32,383 bases of DNA from Rubrivivax sp. (GCA_027483705.1 JAIXTY010000049.1:1-32383); one strand, 5' to 3'. Positions 1 to 9,407 are shown, numbered from the stretch's first letter. The notes: generated by a model from the sequence alone, not told the origin. Program-made: numbers and translations.

Positions 1-864
1 AACTGCATGGCGTCGCTGAAGACCGACACCATCTTCACCAACGTCGCGCTCACCGACGATGGCGACGTGTGGTGGGAAGGCATGACCGACACGCCCCCGG
101 CGCACCTGATCGACTGGCAGGGCCGCGACTGGACCCCGGCCATCGCCAAGGAAACCGGCGCCAAGGCGGCGCACCCCAACGCGCGCTTCACTGTGGCCGC
201 CACCGCCAACCCGGTGCTCGACCCCGAGTGGGACAACCCGGCCGGCGTGGCGATCGACGCGTTCATCTTCGGCGGCCGCCGCAGCACCACGGTGCCGTTG
301 GTCACCGAAGCGCGCACCTGGGTCGAGGGCGTGTACATGGCCGCCACCATGGGCAGCGAGACGACGGCCGCCATGGCCGGCGGCAACGGCGCCGTGCGCC
401 GCGACCCGTTTGCGATGCTGCCCTTCGTGGGCTACCACATGGCCGACTACGTGCAGCACTGGCTGGCCATGGGCGAGAAGCTGGCCGCTGAGTCGGGAAA
501 GACGGGTGCCAAGCTGCCGAAGATCTACTGCGTCAACTGGTTCCGAAAGGGCGCCGACGGCAAGTTCGTCTGGCCCGGCTACGGCGAGAACATGCGCGTG
601 CTGGAGTGGATGGTGGGCCGCGCCGAAGGCACGGCCCAGGGCGCCGACAACGTGTTCGGCGTCAGCCCGCGTTATGAAGACCTGCGCTGGGACGGCCTGG
701 CCTTCAGCCGCGAGCAGTACGCCAGCGTCATCGGCATCGACAAGGCCGCGTGGCAGCAGGAGCTGACGCTGCACACCGAGCTGTTCAAGCAGCTCGAGAG
801 CAAGCTGCCGGCCGCGCTGCCGGCCACCAAGGCGCAGATCGAGGCGCGGCTCGAGAAGCTCTGA
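1..864 (+). CDS. pckG: Phosphoenolpyruvate carboxykinase (GTP), C-terminal part; 5' end outside window
   Basis: This is the GTP-dependent PEP carboxykinase, which converts oxaloacetate to phosphoenolpyruvate in the cytoplasm at the start of gluconeogenesis. About 287 residues are visible of a family length near 600, so the N-terminal half, with most substrate-binding and catalytic residues, lies before the window. Typical late GTP-PEPCK segments are seen: [18 protein letters not shown] near the start, [20 protein letters not shown] in the middle, and the helical tail ending in a run of Lys/Glu/Leu. The frame is open from base 1 and an internal ATG at 7 is not the real start. The gene ends with TGA at 862-864, 10 bases before the next reading frame, so the downstream genes may be cotranscribed. 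The identification is firm; the truncation is only due to the window edge. Confidence 0.95.
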   Translation, partial: NCMASLKTDTIFTNVALTDDGDVWWEGMTDTPPAHLIDWQGRDWTPAIAKETGAKAAHPNARFTVAATANPVLDPEWDNPAGVAIDAFIFGGRRSTTVPLVTEARTWVEGVYMAATMGSETTAAMAGGNGAVRRDPFAMLPFVGYHMADYVQHWLAMGEKLAAESGKTGAKLPKIYCVNWFRKGADGKFVWPGYGENMRVLEWMVGRAEGTAQGADNVFGVSPRYEDLRWDGLAFSREQYASVIGIDKAAWQQELTLHTELFKQLESKLPAALPATKAQIEARLEKL

Positions 865-874
865 CGCCCCGCGG

Positions 875-1987
875 TTGACCGGCTTGAGCGACGCCGCCGC
901 GACACGCCTGCTCGCCGCCTTCGACCAGCAGGTCGGGTGGTGCACGCAAGGCGCGTCGCCGTTTTCGGCGCGTGTGCTGGCCTTGTCGCGCGGGTGGCTG
1001 GCCGGCGAGCCAGACGCGCTGGCCACGCTGGCCGGCATCGACACCGATCCGCTGGCCGCGGCCGTGTCGCTGCGCTGGCTGGGCGGCCTGCACCATCTGG
1101 CGCTGCTCGGCCGCGAACCCTGGGCATCGCTGTGGCCGCCAGCCGCCGCGCTCGCCGACGCCCCGCTGCGCGAGGCCATCGCCCACGCCTGGCACACCGA
1201 GCGCGCGCACCTGCTGGCCGCGCTGTCGCGCCCGCCGCAGACCAACGAGGTGCTGCGCAGCGCCGCGCTGCTGCCCGGCCTGCTGCACGTGGCCGCGGTG
1301 CTGCGCCGGCCGCTGCACCTGGCCGAGATCGGCGCCTCGGCGGGCCTGAACCTCTGGTGCGACCACTACCGCCACGCGCCGTCGAACGGCGGCTGGGCCT
1401 GGGGCGACAAGGCCGCGGCGCTGGCGCTGCGCGCCGAGTGGCGCGGTGAAGCGCCCCCGGTCGACGCGCCGCTGCACATCGTGCGCCGTGCCGGTTGCGA
1501 CGCCACGCCGGTGGACCTGGCGCAGCCCGGCGAAGACGGGCGCCTGGCCTCCTTCATCTGGGCCGACCAGGCCGAGCGCCTGGCGCGCCTGCGTGCTGCG
1601 GTGGCCGTCGTGCGGCCGCAGCTGGCCACGGGCGGCGCGGTGCAGGCGCGGCGTGCCGGCGACTTCGTGCGCGAGCAACTGGCCACGCGCCGGCCGGGCG
1701 AGGCCTTCGTGCTGATGCACTCGGTGGTCTGGCAGTACATCGCCGCCGACGAGCAGGCCGCGATCACGGCGCAGATGCAGGCAGCGGGCGCCGCAGCCAC
1801 GGCCCACACGCCGCTGGCCTGGCTGCGCTTCGAGCCGCCCCGGCCCGACCTGCGCGTGACGCTGCGCTGCACCACCTGGCCGGGCGGCGACGACCGGCTG
1901 CTCGCCGAAGCCCACCCGCACGGCGCGTGGGTGCAGTGGCTTCCGTCGCCGGCGGGCCCGGCCGGCGTGGCAGCATCGGCCGGGTGA
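875..1987 (+). CDS. DUF2332 family protein
   Basis: A 370-residue protein that I recognise as DUF2332, a family of unknown function with a methyltransferase-like look. The segment EIGASAGLNLWCDHY (about residues 152-166) resembles the glycine-rich SAM-binding motif I of Rossmann methyltransferases, but no activity can be assigned. Length fits the family (about 330-370). The start is uncertain: the TTG at 875 gives a full-length protein and there is no ATG near it, nor a clear ribosome binding site. The gene lies 10 bases after pckG, and its stop codon overlaps the GTG of the following metallophosphoesterase by 4 bases, so translational coupling is likely. It is probably cytoplasmic, since no signal peptide or membrane segment is seen. 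Confidence 0.8.
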   Translation: MTGLSDAAATRLLAAFDQQVGWCTQGASPFSARVLALSRGWLAGEPDALATLAGIDTDPLAAAVSLRWLGGLHHLALLGREPWASLWPPAAALADAPLREAIAHAWHTERAHLLAALSRPPQTNEVLRSAALLPGLLHVAAVLRRPLHLAEIGASAGLNLWCDHYRHAPSNGGWAWGDKAAALALRAEWRGEAPPVDAPLHIVRRAGCDATPVDLAQPGEDGRLASFIWADQAERLARLRAAVAVVRPQLATGGAVQARRAGDFVREQLATRRPGEAFVLMHSVVWQYIAADEQAAITAQMQAAGAAATAHTPLAWLRFEPPRPDLRVTLRCTTWPGGDDRLLAEAHPHGAWVQWLPSPAGPAGVAASAG

Positions 1988-2754
1988 AGCTGCAGCTGTT
2001 GTCCGACCTCCACCTCGAGACCGAGTCCTTCGACCCCGAACCCGCGCCCGGCGCCGAGCTGCTGGTGCTGGCCGGCGACATCGACAGCGGCTGGACAGGC
2101 TACGAGCGCTTCCGCGGCTGGCCGGTGCCGGTGGTGGTGGTGGCCGGCAACCACGAGTACGACGGCCGCGACGTCGACGAGGCCGCCACCGATCTGCGCC
2201 GCTTCATCGAGGGCCTGGGCTTCATCTACCTCGAGCGACAGAGCCACCTGCACACGGCCGCCGACGGCCGCCGCGTGCGCCTGCTCGGCACCACGCGCTG
2301 GAGCGACTTCGGCCTCTTCGGCGCCGCCGGCCGCGACCGCGCCGAGCGCGCCGCCGCCTACTTCCAGCGCGTGATGCGCGCCACGCGCCACGGCCAGCCC
2401 TTCGACGCCGCCGCGGTGCGCACCGAGGGCCTGGCCTGCCGCGACTGGCTGGAGCGGCTGCTCGGCGGCAGCGGCGGCGCCGACCGCACCGTGGTCGTCA
2501 CGCACTTCGCGCCCAGCCTGAAGAGCGCCGATCCGCGCTACGGCCCGCAGCCCGGCACCGCCAGCTTCTGCAACGCCGACGACGACCTGATCCCGCGCGC
2601 CGACCTGTGGCTGCACGGCCACCTGCACTGCCGCCACGACTACACCGTGCCACGCGCTGGCCGCGCGCCCACGCGCGTGGTGAGCCAGGCGCGCGGCCTG
2701 GCGAAGAAGGGCGAGGACGCCGGCTTCGAGCCGCTGAAGACGATCGAGGTCTGA
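1984..2754 (+). CDS. Calcineurin-like metallophosphoesterase
   Basis: A 256-residue soluble phosphoesterase. The metal-binding motifs of the calcineurin-like fold are in order: SDLHLE (Asp8, His10), AGDIDSG near residue 34, GNHEYD near residue 55, VVTHFAPS near residue 170, and GHLHCRHD near residue 210. These ligate a dinuclear metal centre that hydrolyses phosphomono- or diesters; the substrate cannot be told from sequence. The start is the GTG at 1984, which overlaps the DUF2332 stop (GTGA) and places the first motif at the expected residue 8. The frame stays open far upstream, but that part is antisense-like shadow inside DUF2332. The gene probably belongs to one transcription unit with its upstream neighbour. 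Confidence 0.88.
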   Translation: MKLQLLSDLHLETESFDPEPAPGAELLVLAGDIDSGWTGYERFRGWPVPVVVVAGNHEYDGRDVDEAATDLRRFIEGLGFIYLERQSHLHTAADGRRVRLLGTTRWSDFGLFGAAGRDRAERAAAYFQRVMRATRHGQPFDAAAVRTEGLACRDWLERLLGGSGGADRTVVVTHFAPSLKSADPRYGPQPGTASFCNADDDLIPRADLWLHGHLHCRHDYTVPRAGRAPTRVVSQARGLAKKGEDAGFEPLKTIEV

Positions 2755-2839
2755 GCCGCATCAAGCCGCCGCGTGCCATCGGGGTGCGACACTTGGGTTC
2801 CGGGGCGCACCCAGGGCCCTGCAGCAGGAGCACAAGACC

Positions 2840-3262
2840 ATGAAGATCCTCGTCGCCGTCGACGGCAGTTCGTTCACCAAACGCATGCTGGCCTACCTGG
2901 CCGCCCACGACGAATGGCTCGGCCCGCAGCACCAGTACACGCTGCTCACCGCGGTGGCCGCCGTGCCGCCGCGGGCCGCCGCGGTGATCGACAAGGCCAC
3001 GCTGAAGAGCTATTACGAAGAAGGGTCCGAGAAGGTCTTCAAGCCCATCCGCAGCTTCTTCGGCAAGCAGGGCATCAAGGCCGACTACACCAGCAAGGTG
3101 GGCCCGGCCGCCGACGTCATCGCTGAGATGGCCACCAAGGGCGGCTACGACCTCGTCATGATGGGCTCGCACGGCCATGGCACGCTGACCAACCTGGTGC
3201 TGGGTTCGGTGGCCACCAAGGTGCTGGCGCACTGCGGCACGCCCGTGCTGCTGATCCGCTGA
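2840..3262 (+). CDS. Universal stress protein, UspA family
   Basis: A 140-residue single-domain universal stress protein, the normal length for the family. The N-terminal strand KILVAVDGS carries the conserved Asp of the nucleotide-binding fold. Near residues 108-130 the sequence GSHGHGTLTNLVLGSVA fits the G-x2-G-x9-G-S/T ATP-binding loop, so this is probably an ATP-binding UspA subtype. It acts in the cytoplasm as a dimer and generally supports stress survival; the specific stress is unknown. The ATG at 2840 is preceded by AGGAG at about 2826-2830, a good ribosome binding site. The 85-base spacer after the metallophosphoesterase gene could hold a promoter, but none is convincing. The EamA transporter gene follows after 29 bases. 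Confidence 0.9.
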   Translation: MKILVAVDGSSFTKRMLAYLAAHDEWLGPQHQYTLLTAVAAVPPRAAAVIDKATLKSYYEEGSEKVFKPIRSFFGKQGIKADYTSKVGPAADVIAEMATKGGYDLVMMGSHGHGTLTNLVLGSVATKVLAHCGTPVLLIR

Positions 3263-3291
3263 AGCCAGCGCACGCCGCCGGCAGCGCCGGC

Positions 3292-4179
3292 GTGCACCTC
3301 AAGCTGGTCGGCATGGCGGCGCTGTGGGGCGCCTCGTGGCCGGCCGGGCGCGTGCTCGCGCAGTCGCTGCCGCCGCTGGCCGGCGGCGCGTGGCGCTTTG
3401 CGCTGGCGATGGTGCTGTTCGCGCTGTGGTGGCGGCTGGCGCGCCGGGGCTGGGCGCCGCTGGCGGCGCTGAGCCTGCGGCAGCGCCTGGGCCTGGCCGC
3501 CGCCGGCGCCGTGGGCGTGTTCGGCTACACGGCCTTCTTCATGGCCGGCCTGCAGCACGTGCCGGCCAGCCGCGCCGCGCTGATCGTCACCGTCAACCCG
3601 GTGTTCACGACGCTGATCGCCGCGTGGCTGTTCCGCGAGCGCCTGACGCCGGCCATCGGCGCCGGCATGGCGCTGGCCGCGCTGGGCGCCAGCATCGTGC
3701 TCACGCGCGGCGAGCCGTGGCGGCTGTTCGCCGGCGCCCTGGGCGTGGGCGAGTGGCTGCTGCTGGGCTGCGTGGCCTGCTGGGTGGGCTACACGCTGAT
3801 GGGCCGGCGGCTGCTGGCCGGCATCGACACGCTTACCACCACCACCACCACCGCGGCCTCGGGCACGCTGCTGCTGTTCGTGGCGGCGCTGGTGGTGGAG
3901 GGCCCGGCGCGCCTGGCCGAGCCGCTGTCGGCGCCGCCGGCGGTGTGGGCGGCGATGCTGTTCCTGGCGGCCGGCGCCACGGTGCTGGCCTACGCCTGGT
4001 ACTTCGACGGCGTCGCGGCGCTGGGCGCCGGGGGCGCGGCGGCCTACATCAGCCTGGTGCCGGTGTTCGGCGTGGCCTCGTCGACGCTGATGCTGGGCGA
4101 GTCGCTGAACGCCTCGCTGCTGCTGGGCGGCGCGCTGGCCGTGCTGGGCATGGTGGTGATGAACCGCGCGCGGCGGTAG
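3292..4179 (+). CDS. EamA/DMT-family inner-membrane transporter
   Basis: A 295-residue hydrophobic protein with the layout of drug/metabolite transporters of the EamA type: ten membrane segments in two repeated halves. The first half includes GMAALWGASWPAGR and the PVFTTLIAAWLFRERL signature; the second contains LVPVFGVASSTLMLGESL near residue 255. Such proteins export amino acids, bases or drugs; the substrate here is unknown. The GTG at 3292 gives the full first helix; an ATG at 3313 is a possible shorter start. A run of six ACC codons lies between the halves. The gene ends 4 bases before the stop codon of the convergent GGDEF-EAL gene. Confidence 0.88.
   Translation: MHLKLVGMAALWGASWPAGRVLAQSLPPLAGGAWRFALAMVLFALWWRLARRGWAPLAALSLRQRLGLAAAGAVGVFGYTAFFMAGLQHVPASRAALIVTVNPVFTTLIAAWLFRERLTPAIGAGMALAALGASIVLTRGEPWRLFAGALGVGEWLLLGCVACWVGYTLMGRRLLAGIDTLTTTTTTAASGTLLLFVAALVVEGPARLAEPLSAPPAVWAAMLFLAAGATVLAYAWYFDGVAALGAGGAAAYISLVPVFGVASSTLMLGESLNASLLLGGALAVLGMVVMNRARR
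3835..3852 (+). repeat. ACC triplet repeat, six copies
   Basis: Six ACC codons in a row encode six threonines in the loop joining the two halves of the EamA transporter. A change in copy number would keep the frame, so it could alter loop length but not switch the gene off. Confidence 0.8.
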
Positions 4180-4197
4180 CCGCTCAGTGCAGCGGCT
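4178..4197. terminator. Stem-loop between convergent genes
   Basis: AGCCGCT, a six-base loop, then AGCGGCT forms a perfect 7-bp stem spanning the stop codons of the EamA gene (+) and the second GGDEF-EAL gene (-). There is no T-run on either side, so it is not a classic intrinsic terminator. A role in ending both transcripts is inferred from position. Confidence 0.4.
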
Positions 4198-6784
4198 GCC
4201 CGCGCGCGGCCAGCCAGTCGCTGGCGTCGGCCGCGGCCAGCGGCGACGCGAGGTGGAAGCCCTGGCCGAGCTCGCAGCCCAGGCCGCGCAGCTGCTCCAC
4301 CTGCTCGGCGGTCTCGATGCCCTCGGCCATCACGGCCTTGCGCAGCGTGCTGCCCAGCTGCACGATGGCCGCCACCACGGCGGCAGCCTGCTCGGGCTCG
4401 GCGCCGTCCTGCAGCTGGCGCACGAAGCTGCGGTCGATCTTCAGGCTGTCGATGGGCAGCCGCGACAGCCGCGACAGGCTCGAGTAACCGGTGCCGAAGT
4501 CGTCCACCGCCAGCTGCACGCCCAGCGTGCGCAGGGCCTGCATCGTCTCGTGCGCCAGGCCGGCCGGCAGGGCCGGCGTGTCCATCAGGATGCCTTCGGT
4601 CAATTCGAGCGTCAGGTGGCTTGGCGACAGCCCCGACTCCACCAGCGCGCGCGAGACGCGGGCCACCAGGTCGGCGTGGCGCAAGTCCTGCGCGCCGAGG
4701 TTGACCGACAGCCCGATGTCGGCGAGGTCGGGCGCCGAGAGCTGCCACTGCCGCAGCTGGCGGCAGGCGCAGTGCAGCACGAAGTCGGTGACGGCGCGCA
4801 TCAGCCCGGCCTCCTCGGCCACGGGCAGGAAGTGCTCGGGGTCGCGCAGGCTGCCGTCGGCCAGGCGCCAGCGCAGCAGCGCCTCGAAGCCCACGAGCCG
4901 GTGTGCGCGCCGGTCGGGGCCGAGGTGGAACAGCGGCTGGTACACCACCGACAGCTGCCCGCCGGCCACGGCCTCGCGCAGCTCGCCCTCCAGCCGCAGG
5001 CGCTGCGACACCGCGGTGTGCAGCGCGCTGTCGAACACCGCGTAGCGCGCCTTGCCCTCGGCCTTGGCGCGGTACATCGCGGTGTCGGCGTCGCGCAGCA
5101 CGGCGTCGGCGTCGGCGTAGCCGAAGGCGCTGAAGGTGATGCCGATGCTGGCGCTGCTGGTCACCGTCTCGCCGGCCACGCGGAACGGCGTGCGCAGCGC
5201 CTCCATCAGCCGCTCGGCCAGCTGCACGGCGTCGCGCTCGTGCTCGAGGTTCTCCACCAGGATCGCGAACTCGTCGCCGCCCAGGCGCGCCACGGTGTCC
5301 GAGGGCCGCAGCCGCTCCTGCACGCGGCGCGACAGCTGCTGCAGCAGCTCGTCGCCGGCGACATGGCCCAGGCTGTCGTTGACGAGCTTGAAGCGGTCGA
5401 AGTCGATGAACATCACCGCCCAGGCATGGCGCGCATCGCTCTTGTGGCGCGCCACCGCGCTGGCCAGGCATTCCATGAAGCGGCGCCGGTTGGGCAGGCC
5501 GGTCAGCGCGTCGTGGAAGGCCATGTGCTGCAGCCCGGCCTCGGCGGCGCGGCGCGCGCTCACGTCCTGGGCCTGCAGGATCAGGCAAGGCTCGGCCGCG
5601 CCGGGCTCGGTGAAGAAGCTGGCGTGCAGCGCCAGCCACACACTGCCGCCGCCGGCGTGCTGGCAGCGCAGCTCGCGCGCGAAGGCCTGGAACTCGCTGC
5701 CGGGCACCAGGCCCAGCGCGCGCTCGACGCCGCCGCGCTCGTCGGGGTGCACGAGCTCGGCGAAGCGCGTGCCCGCCAGGCCCTCGGACGGCCGACCCAC
5801 CAGCTGCCCCAGCGCCGGGTTGGCCTGCAGGATGCGCCCGTCGAAGCCGAGCAGCGCCATGCCGATGCTGGCGTGCGTGAAGGCGCTGTGGAAGCGGCGC
5901 TCGCTGCACTCCAGCGCCACCAGGTGCGCCTGCGCGGCCTCGGCCTCGCGGGCGCGGCTGGCGGCCTCGCGCGCGGTGGCCTCGGCGTGGGCCGTCTTCA
6001 GCTGCTCGGCGGCCTCCTGCTGGCGGAAGTAGAAGTGCAGCGTCAGCACCAGCAGCGACAGCAGCGGCAGCATCACCAGCAGGGCGCCGATGCCGTGGCT
6101 GCGCCAGGTGACGAACATCAGCGCCGACACCGAGGCGCTGCCGGCGTAGGCCAGGCCCACCCAGCGCAGGTCGACCAGCAGCACACGCGGCTGCAGGAAC
6201 GGCTCGCCGCGCTTGAGCTGCAGCACGCCGGTCACCAGCGACACGTTGATCGCGAAGTACACCAGCGAGAAGGCCATCGTCGCGGCCATCAGCGTCGTCA
6301 CGCCTTCCTGGCCGCTCCCGGTGGTGCCGGTGAGCACGGCCTGCAGGCCCAGCCCCGAGACGGCCATCGCCAGCGCCGCCGAGGCCGGGCTGAACAGGCG
6401 GCTCGTCCAGCGCTTGCTGCTGCGCAGCGAGCCGACGAAGGCATCGCCCGCGGCCACCAGCACTGCCGGTGCCGGCCCCAGCGCCAGCAGGGCCAGGAAG
6501 ATGACGATGTCGCCGGCCGCATAGCTGTGGCGCGTGCCGGGCACGCGAACCGGGAACAACGCCGCGGCCACCGCGAGCGCCAGCGCGAGCGCGGCCTGCA
6601 GCGCGACCGCGGCGCCGAGCTGCGCGGTCTCGACCGCGGCCCAGGCCAGCACGGCGGCGCCGGCCGCAAAGCCCAGCCACCACGCCCGGCTCGCGGGCCG
6701 GTTGTAGTCGGGCATCAGCGACGCGTGCACCCGCCGCCAGGATGGCAGCGCAGCGGCGTTCAATGGATCGTGGGGCTGGCCCAT
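4184..6784 (-). CDS. Membrane PAS-GGDEF-EAL cyclic-di-GMP enzyme (downstream paralog)
   Basis: An 866-residue inner-membrane protein for c-di-GMP turnover. Residues about 30-250 form several hydrophobic helices of an unnamed sensory domain, followed by a short coiled region, a PAS domain (about 285-410), a GGDEF domain and an EAL domain. GGDEF is intact at residues 502-506, and RPSD five residues before it matches the allosteric I-site, so synthase activity with feedback inhibition is likely. The EAL domain starts with EALLRW at 634 and keeps ELTEG, DDFGTGYSS, KIDRSF, AEGIET and GQGF, the residues needed for phosphodiesterase activity. Which activity dominates in the cell cannot be read from sequence. 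Its ATG overlaps the end of the upstream paralog by 25 bases, so the two are cotranscribed and probably coupled. It arose by tandem duplication: domain order and many blocks are shared. Confidence 0.93.
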   Translation of the reverse strand: MGQPHDPLNAAALPSWRRVHASLMPDYNRPASRAWWLGFAAGAAVLAWAAVETAQLGAAVALQAALALALAVAAALFPVRVPGTRHSYAAGDIVIFLALLALGPAPAVLVAAGDAFVGSLRSSKRWTSRLFSPASAALAMAVSGLGLQAVLTGTTGSGQEGVTTLMAATMAFSLVYFAINVSLVTGVLQLKRGEPFLQPRVLLVDLRWVGLAYAGSASVSALMFVTWRSHGIGALLVMLPLLSLLVLTLHFYFRQQEAAEQLKTAHAEATAREAASRAREAEAAQAHLVALECSERRFHSAFTHASIGMALLGFDGRILQANPALGQLVGRPSEGLAGTRFAELVHPDERGGVERALGLVPGSEFQAFARELRCQHAGGGSVWLALHASFFTEPGAAEPCLILQAQDVSARRAAEAGLQHMAFHDALTGLPNRRRFMECLASAVARHKSDARHAWAVMFIDFDRFKLVNDSLGHVAGDELLQQLSRRVQERLRPSDTVARLGGDEFAILVENLEHERDAVQLAERLMEALRTPFRVAGETVTSSASIGITFSAFGYADADAVLRDADTAMYRAKAEGKARYAVFDSALHTAVSQRLRLEGELREAVAGGQLSVVYQPLFHLGPDRRAHRLVGFEALLRWRLADGSLRDPEHFLPVAEEAGLMRAVTDFVLHCACRQLRQWQLSAPDLADIGLSVNLGAQDLRHADLVARVSRALVESGLSPSHLTLELTEGILMDTPALPAGLAHETMQALRTLGVQLAVDDFGTGYSSLSRLSRLPIDSLKIDRSFVRQLQDGAEPEQAAAVVAAIVQLGSTLRKAVMAEGIETAEQVEQLRGLGCELGQGFHLASPLAAADASDWLAARGQPLH

Positions 6785-9393
6785 GGCATCGGCGACGTGG
6801 CGGCCCTCAGCGCCGAAGTCACCGGGTCGGCCGCCAGCACCGAGGATACTTGGTGCGGCTTCATCGGACGACCGAGCAGGTAGCCCTGGCCGTAGCGGCA
6901 GCCCAGCCGCCGCAGGCGTTGCAGCTGCTCCGGCGTCTCGATGCCCTCGGCCACCACGGCCTTGCCCAGGCTGCTGCCCAGCAGCACGATGGAGCGCACG
7001 ACGGCCTCCTCGGCGTCACCCGCCGTTCCGGCATCCAGCCGGGCGACGAAGCTGCGGTCGATCTTCAGGCAGTCCAGCGGCAGCGTCGACAGGTGGGACA
7101 GCGACGAGTAGCCGGTGCCGAAGTCGTCGATCGCCAGCAGCACGCCGAGCTTCTTCAGCTCGGTCAGCGTCGACAGCGCACCCTCGACGCGCGACATCAG
7201 GATGTTCTCGGTCAGCTCGATGCACAGGTGGCGCGGCGACAGGCCCGACTCGACCAGCGCACGCGAAACCCGCGCCACCAGCGCCGGGTGCGCGATGTCG
7301 TGGCCGGAGACGTTGACGTTCATCGTCAGGTTCGCGTGCTCGGGCGAGCTGGCCTGCCAGGCCTTGAGCTGCCGGCAGGCGCAGTGCAGCACGAAGTCGG
7401 TGACGCGCACCATCAGCCCCGCCTCTTCGGCGATGGGCAGGAAGCGGCCGGGCGCGATGGTGCCGTCCTGCGGGTGGTTCCAGCGCACCAGCGCCTCGAA
7501 GCCCGCCAGCCGCGGCGGCAGGCTGTCACCGACATCGCCGCCGGAGCGGCCGCCGCGGGGCAGCTCGTACACCGGCTGGTAGGCCACCGACAGGCGGCCG
7601 TCGTCGATGGCGTGGCGCAGCTCGCCCTCCAGCCGCAACCGGTCGGCGACCTCGGTGTGCAGGCTGGCATCGAAGAGCGCGTAGCGCGCCTTGCCCGCGC
7701 CCTTGGCCTTGTACATGGCCGTGTCGGCATCGCGCAGCACGGCCTCGGCGGTGGTGTAGCCCAGGGCGCTGAAGGTGATGCCGATGCTGGCGCTGGTCAT
7801 CAGCTCGGTGCCGGCGACGACGAAGGGGCGCTTGCGCGCCTCCATCAGCCGCTCGGCCAGCATGACCACGTCGCGCTCCTGGTCGACGTGGCGCACCAGC
7901 ACCGCGAACTCGTCGCCGCCCAGCCGCGCGACCACGTCGTGCGGCCGCAGGTGGTCGACGATGCGCCGGGCCACCTGCACCAGAAAGGCGTCGCCGGCGT
8001 CGTGGCCGAGGCTGTCGTTGATGAGCTTGAAGCGGTCGAAGTCCAGGAACATCACCGCGTAGCCGGTGTGCGCGTCGGCGGCGTCGCCCGCCGCGGCGTG
8101 CACCGCGACGGCGTGGCCCAGCAGCTCGTGGAAGCGGCGGCGGTTGGGCAGGCCGGTCAGGCTGTCGTGGAAGGCGAGGTGGTGCAGGTCCTCCTCGGCG
8201 CGGCGCCGGGCGGTGATGTCCTGCACCTGCAGGATCAGGCACGGCGCGCTCGAGCCGGGCTCGCTGAAGAAGCTGCAGTGGGCCGACACCCACACGGCAT
8301 GCCCGTCGCGGTGGCGGCAGCGCAGCTCCAGCGCAAAGCCCTCGAACTCGCGCTCGTTGACGAGGCCCAGCCGCTCTTCCAGCACGCCGCGGTCGGCCTC
8401 GTGCGCCAGGCCCTGGAACGGCGCGCCGACGAGGGCATCGCGGTCGCGGCCCACCAGCGCCTGCAGCGCCTCGTTGGCCTGCAGGATGCGGCCGTCGAAG
8501 GCCAGCAGCGCCATGCCGATGCTGGCGTGCGTGAAGGCGCTGTGGAAGCGGCGCTCGCTGGCCTCGAGCTCGCGCACGTGGCGCGCGGCCAGCTCGCGCT
8601 CGCGCTCGGCGGCTTCGGCGCTGGCGGCGCGGGCGGCCTCGGCGGCCTCCTGCTGGCGGAAGAAGTAGTGCAGCGTCGCCAGCAGCATGCCCAGGATCGG
8701 CACCATCGCCGCCAGCACGCCCAGCCCCGACTGCAGGTACACCAGGTACAGCAGCGAGGCCATCGCGGCGCTGCCCGCGAAGGCCACGCTCACCCAGCCG
8801 AAGCTGTCGAACACGTTGAGCTGCAGCAGGCTCTCGCGGCGCTTGAGCCGCCCCACGGCCGTGACGAGCTGCGCGTTCAGAACGAAGTAGCCCAGCGCGC
8901 AGAGCATGGTGCCGATGATCAGCACCGGCGCCGAGTCCGGCGCCGCCGCCAGCAGCACCTGCAGCAGCGTGCCCACCACGGCCATCGCCAGCGCCGCCAT
9001 CGCCGGCGAGGCCAGCCGGCTCGTCCAGCGCTTGCTGGTGCGGTACGAACCCACGAAGCCCTCGCCGGCGGCGGCGATCACGGCGGCGGCCGGCCCGTGC
9101 ATCAGCAGCAGCAGGAAGATGAACAGCTCGCCGGCCGCGAAGCTGGTCTTCACGCCGGGGATGCGCACCGGAAAGACGCCGGCCAGCATCGCGATGGCCG
9201 TACCGGCCGCCACCTGGGCCCACACCGAGGCCGGCTGCAGGGCCAGGCTGGCCAGCGCGCCGAACAGCAGCAAGCCACCGGCCAGCACCACCGACCACCA
9301 GTACACAGCGGCGGAGTGGTTGTAGTCGGGCATCAGCGCGGCATGCAGCCGCGCCCAGGGCGTGCCGGGAGCGCGCGCGTCGGGCCGGCTCAT
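6760..9393 (-). CDS. Membrane PAS-GGDEF-EAL cyclic-di-GMP enzyme (upstream paralog)
   Basis: An 877-residue protein with the same architecture as its downstream neighbour: N-terminal multi-helix membrane domain (about 25-245), a coiled linker rich in Ala/Glu/Arg, PAS (about 280-405), GGDEF and EAL. The GGDEF motif is at 492-496, with RPHD placed as the inhibitory I-site. The EAL domain begins with EALVRW at 633 and retains ELTEN, DDFGTGYSS, KIDRSF, AEGIET and GQGY. Both catalytic domains therefore look intact. The two paralogs share the N-terminal phrase LMPDYN and a conserved SKRWTSRL segment in the membrane domain, so they probably sense related signals. Start ATG at 9393 is the first in frame. 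A large inverted repeat lies just upstream (9408-9453), between this gene and the S8 protease. Confidence 0.93.
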   Translation of the reverse strand: MSRPDARAPGTPWARLHAALMPDYNHSAAVYWWSVVLAGGLLLFGALASLALQPASVWAQVAAGTAIAMLAGVFPVRIPGVKTSFAAGELFIFLLLLMHGPAAAVIAAAGEGFVGSYRTSKRWTSRLASPAMAALAMAVVGTLLQVLLAAAPDSAPVLIIGTMLCALGYFVLNAQLVTAVGRLKRRESLLQLNVFDSFGWVSVAFAGSAAMASLLYLVYLQSGLGVLAAMVPILGMLLATLHYFFRQQEAAEAARAASAEAAERERELAARHVRELEASERRFHSAFTHASIGMALLAFDGRILQANEALQALVGRDRDALVGAPFQGLAHEADRGVLEERLGLVNEREFEGFALELRCRHRDGHAVWVSAHCSFFSEPGSSAPCLILQVQDITARRRAEEDLHHLAFHDSLTGLPNRRRFHELLGHAVAVHAAAGDAADAHTGYAVMFLDFDRFKLINDSLGHDAGDAFLVQVARRIVDHLRPHDVVARLGGDEFAVLVRHVDQERDVVMLAERLMEARKRPFVVAGTELMTSASIGITFSALGYTTAEAVLRDADTAMYKAKGAGKARYALFDASLHTEVADRLRLEGELRHAIDDGRLSVAYQPVYELPRGGRSGGDVGDSLPPRLAGFEALVRWNHPQDGTIAPGRFLPIAEEAGLMVRVTDFVLHCACRQLKAWQASSPEHANLTMNVNVSGHDIAHPALVARVSRALVESGLSPRHLCIELTENILMSRVEGALSTLTELKKLGVLLAIDDFGTGYSSLSHLSTLPLDCLKIDRSFVARLDAGTAGDAEEAVVRSIVLLGSSLGKAVVAEGIETPEQLQRLRRLGCRYGQGYLLGRPMKPHQVSSVLAADPVTSALRAATSPMPWASPTIH

Positions 9394-9407
9394 GTCGGCG
9401 GGCAGAG

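Noticed and set aside
1495-1983. N-terminal extension of the metallophosphoesterase
   Set aside because: The extension is out of frame inside DUF2332, Ala/Arg-rich, and would place the first metal motif far from the N-terminus.
3835-3852. Phase-variation tract in the EamA transporter
   Set aside because: The unit is three bases, so slippage keeps the reading frame and would not switch the gene off.
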